In this document: positions 56,601 to 64,000 of the stretch, in pieces
Layout of the letters: every line of letters starts with the position of its first letter
Position numbering within the stretch: position 1 is the stretch's first letter
Assembly: GCA_007922195.1 (NCBI GenBank)
Contig: ML682007.1
Span: forward strand, 14,128,954-14,192,953
Direction of reading: 5' to 3'
Source of the DNA: Podocnemis expansa
Lineage: Eukaryota; Chordata; Testudines; Podocnemididae
Length of the DNA: 64,000 nucleotides
Notes under the pieces: generated by a model
Databases searched by the model: none
Seen by the model: only the letters and a program-made list of their open reading frames with translations
Told to the model about the DNA's origin: nothing
Program-made: the position numbers and the translations under genes

Positions 56601-59329
56601 TTGCGCTTTGGGAGGAAACAGTGTGGTGAGCTTCTCTGAAGGGTGAAGAATCCTGCGTTCCTTTCTGGGTTACCATGGCCACCTGAATTTGATTTTGTTC
56701 TTGCTGCGCCAGGAAACGACGTCTGGATGCACCAATTGAACATGGAACATTTGTAGGCTGTTAGGATTGGTAGGATAATGATGTTACAAAGATGACTCAT
56801 GATGCTTTCAATGCAAAACAAATCTTGTATCTTCAGAGTACATTGAACTAGTAGATTATGGTCTGAAGGAGGGGTGGATGGGAGAACTGGTCTGCTCTTG
56901 AGTGTATATGCATGCCCATGTTATCTGTTTAGTGTATGTGTGTGAGATGTGGCCCTTCTGTTTGACTGAGCTTTTGGTAATCTATATACTTTCTGGCCTT
57001 TTGAGCTCCAAAAGAACAGAGTTGAGGAACATAAAGCAGAATCATCTAGGAGTATTGACCTATACAGGGAGTGAGATGGCTAATATAGGCCTGAGAGTTA
57101 ATCAGCACACTTGGTTGGAGTTGGAGGGCGGCTGAGCCCAATTAAAGATGAGCCCTAACTGTGGGAAATACTGGGTGGCTTCTGAAAAGAGAGGAAACCT
57201 AAACTGGAACTGGACTGGAGGGAAGGAGGGAAAGATCTGTTGTCCTTCTCTAGAGAGCAGAATGCAGATGAGCTTCAAGAGGGAATTTATACCCTGACCT
57301 CATGAAAGATGGTAGCAGGACTGAAAGCTTCTTGAGATGCACCTGAAAGAAGGCCTCCAGGTAGACTAGAGTTAAGGATGCAGAGAAGAGACAAGATGCC
57401 AGAGTGGTAACTCCTGAGGGTCAGCATTTTGTGCCAGGATGGTGAGGTGGGAAAGGCTGATCGTTTTTTGGGTATCCAGGATCATGTTACTTCCCCTGAC
57501 CCCTGCCTCATGCATGAGGAACACTAGCTGGTTATTAACTGGGCATTAGTGCCTTGACACCACCAGCCCTTAGGCACTCAGGTATTATCTTCTGGGACTA
57601 TGCCACCCTTTACTTTACCATGCATGTTAACTTGGTACACCCAAGTCCTGGAGTTCCTTTGAAGCATTCCCCTTTAGCATCCAGCCTCTTCTCCACTGAG
57701 GATTGACAGAAATACTAGTTCCGCAGCCCTCAAGGGAACAGGGTGCATACTGGTTTGTTTGACACTACTCAGGATCGGTTTCTGGCTTAATAGCAGAGCA
57801 CTGAGATGTATTTAGAGTGAAAACAGTGAGTTTATTATCTAAGATTCAAGAGATCATGAATAGGGGTCATAGAAGTAAAAAGTTGTATGTAAATGAAATC
57901 CTAACATGCTTTCTCGAGACTGCACTTAAGAGGCTAACCTCTTGCCTAAAGAAGTTGCTTAGCCCAAATGTCTTTGTATCATTTCAACCAAGGCTGGTTG
58001 AGATTCTGTCTTCATGAATGTAAAGGTATCACAAGGTGTCTTTTCTGTTCTCCAAATATAGTCCAGCAAATCATTGAAGAAGTGTATCACAAGTTAAGAT
58101 TCTCTTTCCCCCACTGCGTGCTCTCTCTTGCTGACTTCATGTCTCAATGATGAGTTGGCAAGTGAATGTGGCACCTTTGTGTTGGCCTACACTACTTAAC
58201 ATACACACCAACAGAGGCAGGTAAATAAACCTCTTTTGTCTGATAGGAAACCTGTTCCTGCACTGCAGCTATGATATGGAATCTAAGAACCTGTTTCATG
58301 CATCACTTCTTACACAGCACCTGGATGTATACTTCACTATGATATTAATGACCAGCGTGACCCTGGCTTTCATTTCAGACCTCAGTGACATTCTTTGGTG
58401 AATCAGAATGTACATGCCAGAATCAGGATAGTCTTTGAATCCCATTGTTAATGAAGTTGCTTTTAGGGTGTCTTGTTTTGTTTTGGTGTTAAGAAAGACT
58501 CCAAGGAGAGGCCACAGCTCTGCAGGAAGAATAGATGATGACCACCTAGAGGAGTAGAAAATGTCACATTGGTGTATTGTGAGAGATGCTGCTGGGTGGG
58601 TCATTCATGCGGTAGAGGGGGAAGAACTCAAAAGTGACCTGGCTGTAGGGACAAGTCACAAAAAGAGAAATTTATTCAAAGGCCAGAGCACCTAGAAGAC
58701 TAATGAGCCACTAGTACCATGTTCATCCACAAGGGGTTCTTCTCCGATGACTGCATTCGTCCAGCTGGGAAACGGTAAAGAACCCGAGAGGGAGATGTTA
58801 GGATTGTATTATGGAGGCATATCATCCACACCACAACATGTCCTCGAAGTTGAGCAAACCACTTGCCATACCAAGTTAACCACTGGTCTGGTGCATTGCC
58901 TGCAGCTTTGGTTTATTTATCTAGTGCTTCAGAAGAATGTAAGTGGGTGCTCTTCTAGGGTTGTTTGCTGATGGCCTGAATGTTCACATTTGACTATCCT
59001 TGTTTTAGTAGCATCCCACAGCAAAGGATGATGATGATTTAAAGTTTTCCAGTCATTCTCTGTAAATCCAGTTGCAAGCCATTATGGTAGGGAACTTTTT
59101 GGGCTCTCTAAACTGTGTGAAACATGATCTTTTTGTTTGTTTGTTTGTTTTGTTTTTTTCAGTTCACCTGCTAAATCAACTGAATTCGTTTGTATTAAGA
59201 ATGAAATTTGGGGCTCAGGAAAAACTTCTCATTTTTTTTCATCACAATGAGTGAAATGTGGAATGACAGCTTAGATCTCTTTAGCAGTTTAAAAGGAGCC
59301 CTAGGGCTATATTAATAATATATGTTCAG
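56601..59329. other. Unassigned ARHGAP26 intron 1 DNA
   Basis: The stretch 57800-58020 (gtgagtttattatctaagat and following) resembles an unnamed reptilian repeat. Otherwise nothing recognised. Confidence 0.45.
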
Positions 59330-59530
59330 AGCATTATGTAGACTTTTTAACTGACTATTTTTCAAACATAAGTCCCTTGGGAGGTAGGTGCACAGTCTCA
59401 TTTTACAAAAGTGGACGCTGAAACAGAAAGTGAAGTGACTTTCCCATGCCTCCCAAGTGAATTGCAGGCAGAGCCACAATTAGAATTTAGGACCTCTTGA
59501 TCCCCAGTGGTATTGTCACTTCCCTGCACC
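59330..59530 (-). repeat. MIR-type SINE fragment
   Basis: gggaggtaggtgcacagtct, cattttacaaaagtggacgc, gtgaagtgactttccca and ggcagagccacaattagaat follow the MIR order. Confidence 0.65.
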
Positions 59531-59534
59531 TGCC

Positions 59535-59836
59535 GTCTGACACAAGGCCGGATTAACAGGCCTGGGGTCCTGGGCTGCCTCCCACCATAGGACCCCCTAC
59601 TGTCTTAGTCCCCCCCTCCCTGACCCTTGCCACCGTTGGGTGGAGCAAATGGGTCGGTGGAGCAGAGCTCAGAGCCTGGCCTTTGGCTCCAAGGCTCCAC
59701 CCACATGTCTCTCCTCTTCGTGCTCTTCCCTTGCTGGCAGTGAGCTGGGAAGGTGCCAGATTATTGGGGGTTTAGGGGCCAGGGCCCAGGGCTTAAGGCC
59801 CTAAGGGCCCTTTGATAATCTGGACCTGGTCTGGCA
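59535..59836 (+). mobile_element. hAT MITE, 286 bp
   Basis: The element (59543-59828) starts caaggccggattaacagg and ends tgataatctggacctg, inverted repeats of the cagggccggattaa type. The flanks gtctgaca and gtctggca match at 7 of 8. Confidence 0.85.
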
Positions 59837-59839
59837 TAT

Positions 59840-62368
59840 CCCAGGCAGAGTTGAAAGTTATTGTAATTTTCCACATAGTGTTGGCTGGTCTGGATTTCTG
59901 TAACTTCTCTTTTATCTTTGATTCTGAACAAGGATATTGTTTCAAAACCTACGGCTGGAGATTAGCCTGGTGGCTGTTTTAACCAGTTGCTGCTTCTGAA
60001 AAAAAGGATGTGGATGGTAGAAAGAGACCTTCTCCCTCCATTTCAGCATCTGCAGTGTGAATGTCATAACTTAAGGGGCAGTAGAATTTTTCTAACAGTT
60101 CTTGGAAGGGAAATACTTAGAGCACACCATTTTCAAGTCCCTGGCCAGAAGATCTGTGAGAGTGAAAATGAGGCAGTGGCATATTGTAAATCCTTCCTGT
60201 ATTTTGGCTTGTGTTGTTTACATTGCCCACATCAGCTAACGGCAAGACCCATTCAAGGCATAGAACACATTGTTTCTGGCTTTCTTTGTTTCGAAGATGA
60301 GTTGTCTCTAGCCTCTGCTAATGAACTTCCTTATTGTTCTTCACAGATCTAGTGGGGAAATGATGCGGTAATCTTCCTCTGCTCAAAGCAGATGACCATC
60401 AGTGCCAGGAATGTTTTTCTTTTTTCTTCCTTTTTGGAAACCTCTAGCACAGATTCAGTGCAGAGATTTTTTTCATAGCAAAGAGGATGTATGCGACAGT
60501 AGCTGATGGCACTTCCATCACAATTAGATGTTCCTGCTGCTGACCCAGCAGAAGCAACCATGGAGTGGATTTCTTCCTTCGCATGGCTCTGTCGCTTACA
60601 CCGTTGCTTGTTTTAGCCTCTCCCTTTGGAAGTGCAAGGTTCATTACACACACATAGCATCCAAAGGTTGCTGCACACACTCTGCATGGGCCTTTGTTCC
60701 ATTGTCTTGTGTAGTATCCACTGAGTTGAAGCTGCAGTTGTCATGTCTGTGAAGATCGGTAACCTGTATAACCAGGATGAAATGCTCCTCCTGGATAAAT
60801 TCCCACAATGTCCCATGTTGAAAACATCCCTGTTAGTGAAAGCTGCTCTCTTAATTTACTCTAGTATAGTTATTTAAGCTGGAGCTTGAAGGAGTTAGAT
60901 GTCCAACTTCCTTAGGAAAGAAACTTGGTATGTGATTCTTTGTCTACCATTCCTCATGGACTGCTTTCCCCCTTCTCTAGTGGATCTGTTGCATCTCAGG
61001 CAGCCACCAGCAAGTAAGATTAGTTTCAGACTCCTCCAAGACATCCCCGCTCCCTTTGGGGCAGCCATGGAATTCACGTCACATCCAGGGCCGAGAGCTC
61101 TTTGTTATTGCAGTTCCAGATCTGTCTCCACTGAAATGCCAGACATTATTAATATTAATAAATGAATAAATTAATTAATTAGTATTGCATCTGGCAAAAT
61201 GAATTAGAGCCCACAAAAGCTTATGCCTGAAGAAACTTTAGTCTTTAGGTGCCACAGGGCTATATAGACTAATACGGCTTCCCCTCTGGAACTACTGATA
61301 CAGCAAACGCTTAGCTAGGGTTTGAACTGGAATGGTTTACTTTTATCTACATGCAAAATCCTGTAGTTATGTTGTTTCCAACCTGTAACTCTGTTCCTGC
61401 ATCTACTCCCAAGAACTCACTGTACAAAGAGCGCTGTCTAGCCCCTGGGCTTCTCATTAAAGCCTTAGCTTTTTTTGGTAAAAGGATCTGTGAAGCACTG
61501 GAAGTTCATTTTAGTGGTTGATGTTAAATTATCATAGGGGATGCCCATCAACAGAACTCTGATAGTGCTTATTTTGTCCATAGGAAGTTCTCCACCCACT
61601 TCCAATCTGGTCCTTGTGCTCCATTCATCTTCCCCAACCTTCCACAGTTCCTCTCTAATCTGTAGCTATGGATAAATGCAGCTGAGTTAATCTTGCATGG
61701 GAGCCACGTGGATTGGGAAAGAAAGATCCTTTTGATGTTGGGAATGGTGGTTGTGGCTTGGAGGAGTTAGAGAAATTGAATATGATAATAGTGCTTGTGT
61801 ACACTATTGCCTTCTACTGAATGGGATTTTAACTGCTGTCTTATGACATAGTTTCTAGACTGCTAACAAGTTTCTTCTGAGCTCGAATGGTAGGCACCTG
61901 CAGAATTCTGTTTCTTTTTCTGTGATGAAATTCTGGTTGGCCAGGGTGTGGGAAAAAGTATTCATTTTACTGTTGGATCTACAATGCTTTGTCAAAAAGT
62001 GACAGTTTCTTCATAGCTTTCTCTTTATCTCTCTGACCACTAAAGGCCCAAATAAACAACCCCTTGGCTCAGTAAAACATCTTCCAAACCAGACCCATGA
62101 GCATCTAGCCAGATGCATCATGGAGTCTCACCTTCCCCTTGGAACATCCATTGGTGATTGTTGCAAGACCAGGGTAACACAGCTGGACCAATGATCTAGG
62201 TTCCTGTGCCAAAACACTTAATTTGAGTGAGCCAGCTATGCTAACGTCAAATTCAATGGGGCTGAGGACTTTGGGTGGTGGTGCCTGCTCCTCACAGGTG
62301 GCGAGCAAAACAGTGGTGGAAAATCCCTTCGACGGCTGCTCTAGAGTTTGCCAAAACACAGAAACTTA
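59840..62368. other. Unassigned ARHGAP26 intron 1 DNA
   Basis: Only the PLE fragment at 61205 is recognised. No second exon of ARHGAP26 seen. Confidence 0.5.
61205..61300 (+). mobile_element. Penelope-like right-arm fragment
   Basis: cacaaaagcttatgcctgaa, tagtctttaggtgccacagg and acggcttcccctctggaac are the distal part of a right arm from a subfamily using gcttatgc rather than gctcatgc. Confidence 0.65.
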
Positions 62369-62582
62369 GGATATTCTGCAAAAGCAGCAAGGAGTCCTGT
62401 GGCACTTAAAAACTAACACATTTATTTATTGCATTAGCTTTTGTGGGAAAAAATCCCACTTTGTCAGATGCTTTGAAGGTGGGGGAAGTCACAGAATGGA
62501 TTAGTCTAAGCACCTCAGGACTCCTTGCTTCTTTTGCTGAACTAAACTAACCCAACTACCCCTTTGGAACTGGGATATTCTG
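62369..62582 (+). mobile_element. Short Penelope-like copy with 10-bp TSD
   Basis: The element (62379-62572) is flanked by the perfect duplication ggatattctg. The left arm is complete through the centre (cactttgtcagatgctttga); the right arm is reduced to its distal end. Confidence 0.85.
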
Positions 62583-63796
62583 GCATCTTTTCCTGTCAGA
62601 ATCTTTGGCTATCGCTCCAAATGGCTCTCTAAATTGAGATCTGGATCCTTCTGTCTAGATGGTACACTGGACATTGTTCTTCTGTTTCTTTTAGTAAGCT
62701 GTGGATTGGAGAGAGTCTTTTAATGTTTTGAGGGGCGGGGATGTAATTAAAGAGCTGCAGTAACTTCTTTCCCCTTCTGTTGAAATCAATAACCTTCAGA
62801 CATCATTAACGCCTGGGCTTTGAGTGCTTTTCTACAGGGAGGCGGGGAAAGCATACAGCCTAATCAATGGAGTGCGTTTTAACTGTGCTGCAAAGCAACT
62901 CTTTTTGTTCCACAAGTTTAGATTGGGCTCTAATGACACATCAGTGCTATGAATGGGCATCTTGTGCAGCACTTCATAGAAAGGCCTCTCTTGCCTGGGA
63001 ATTGAGCTGACAATGATATTTTTTTTTGTTTCTGTGGGGGTGGGGAAGGATGTTCTTCCGAACCATGCTTGTTGGATCTGGCATGCAGCCAGCTGACCTC
63101 TCTCATACTGACTTGGTAGGGAGCCCAAACTACTGGGAACTAGTCAAGAGCTGAGGCAGGCTGATAAAGTCCTTATCCAATATCCTACATCTTTGTGCCC
63201 AACATCCCTTTCTCTCTCTCTCTGGCAGTAAGGCATTTTAATACATGACTACATGATTTCTTTTTGCTACTCCTGACACATGCTTGATGGTGGAAGAATG
63301 GGGGAGGCTGGGTGAGAGGGTGTTTCACAGAAGTGCCATATGTTAATGAGAGCTCATAAGAAATGTAAAATGCCAGGTTTTGGAGGAGGAGAGGAGACTG
63401 AGTCATCAGGAACATTTCCAGCAGAGAGAGTAGCAGTTTGAGCAGAAACGTACGCTGTCCCAAAGTTGTGACTAGTGTGGCAAATGTATGTGGGTAATAG
63501 GCAGTTTGTGGAGGAGGGAGGATGGATGTGTGTGTCCTGATAGGTTTGAACAACACGATTCATACCCCGAGAGGTTTGAACAACACGATTTCTACCTTGA
63601 GAAGTTCCCTCAAAGTGATGTATATAAGTATATATCCATGCAAGCAAACATCTATTATTTATAATTATATTCTCTGTATGTATTTTGCATATCTGGTGGA
63701 CACAGGTGGAAAAAAAAGTCTCTGCTCAAACTGGCAATATTTTGTTGGTGGAAAGGCAATACCTGCTGTGTGTGTGTCTGAAATTCATTGTATGGA

Positions 63797-64000
63797 AAAC
63801 AAACAAGGAGACCTGTGGCACTTAAAGGCAAACAAATTTATTTATTGCATGAGCTTTTGTGGTGGCACGTCTAATGACTAACAAATTTATTTATCGTGGG
63901 AGCTTTCATGGGAGAAAAATCTCACTTCATCAGATGCTTTTCAAAGCATCTGACGAAGTGGGATTTTCTTGCACAAATCTCCTGTGATAAATAAATTTGT
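63797..64000 (+). mobile_element. Penelope-like palindrome, cut by the window end
   Basis: A first left arm (63807-63860) is followed by a second (63868-63940) and an inverted arm reaching the window edge. The centre, atcagatgcttttcaaagca, is an almost perfect hairpin. Confidence 0.8.

Larger units (their letters stand above)
41909..64000 (+). other. ARHGAP26: ARHGAP26 intron 1 (5' portion)
   Basis: The intron begins with GTAAGT right after exon 1 and runs past the window end. I looked for the family's second-exon residues (NLSSAKRKF and following) on the + strand and did not see them. The intron holds many Penelope-like repeats, hAT and MITE elements, MIR fragments and simple repeats, listed separately; the remaining DNA shows no recognisable exon. 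Confidence 0.85.

Overview
This is vertebrate nuclear DNA, most likely from a turtle; a crocodilian is the main alternative. It is gene-poor and dominated by interspersed repeats typical of reptiles: CR1 LINE 3' ends with an ATTCTATG octamer tail or an ATTCTTACGTTC end, amniote MIR-type SINEs, hAT-type non-autonomous DNA transposons with 8-bp target duplications, 'TATGTCTACAC' foldback MITEs, and very many short Penelope-like (PLE) repeats. No bacterial or viral gene organisation is present. Nearly all open reading frames longer than 60 codons are chance or repeat-derived.

The one host gene I can name is ARHGAP26 (GRAF1, a BAR-PH-RhoGAP-SH3 protein). Its first coding exon lies at 41755-41908 on the + strand, behind a CpG-rich promoter (about 41110-41650). 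The exon ends in a canonical donor, GTAAGT, and all DNA from 41909 to the window end is intron 1, with no second exon found. The DNA upstream of the promoter (1-41100) is intergenic as far as I can see. In other amniotes this interval separates ARHGAP26 from FGF1, but I could not recognise any FGF1 exon.

Layout. 1-4690: mostly unassigned. 4690-5870: decayed LINE reverse transcriptase on the minus strand. 5900-21100: unassigned DNA with hAT elements, MITEs, MIRs and PLE repeats. 21120-22140: a MIR carrying a hAT element that itself carries a PLE arm. 23065-23862: a CR1 3' end. 26375-28800: PLE, minisatellite and CR1/PLE nests. 30304-31909: two hAT elements, one carrying further insertions. 34705-38170: a MITE, PLE elements and a foldback element, including a PLE copy that retains a GIY-YIG endonuclease fragment and sits in a MIR with a 12-bp duplication. 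39368-41106: a hAT element with a dimeric internal repeat, then a 135-bp tandem array containing a 10-N assembly gap and abutting the ARHGAP26 promoter. 41909-64000: ARHGAP26 intron 1, rich in palindromic PLE copies.

The most interesting signal is the PLE family. The short copies are head-to-head inverted arms, many with clear 9-17 bp target duplications, and one arm strand reads as a hammerhead-ribozyme-like core (CTGATGA, a short hairpin, then GAAA). All calls come from reading the sequence by eye; no alignment, folding or database search was run.
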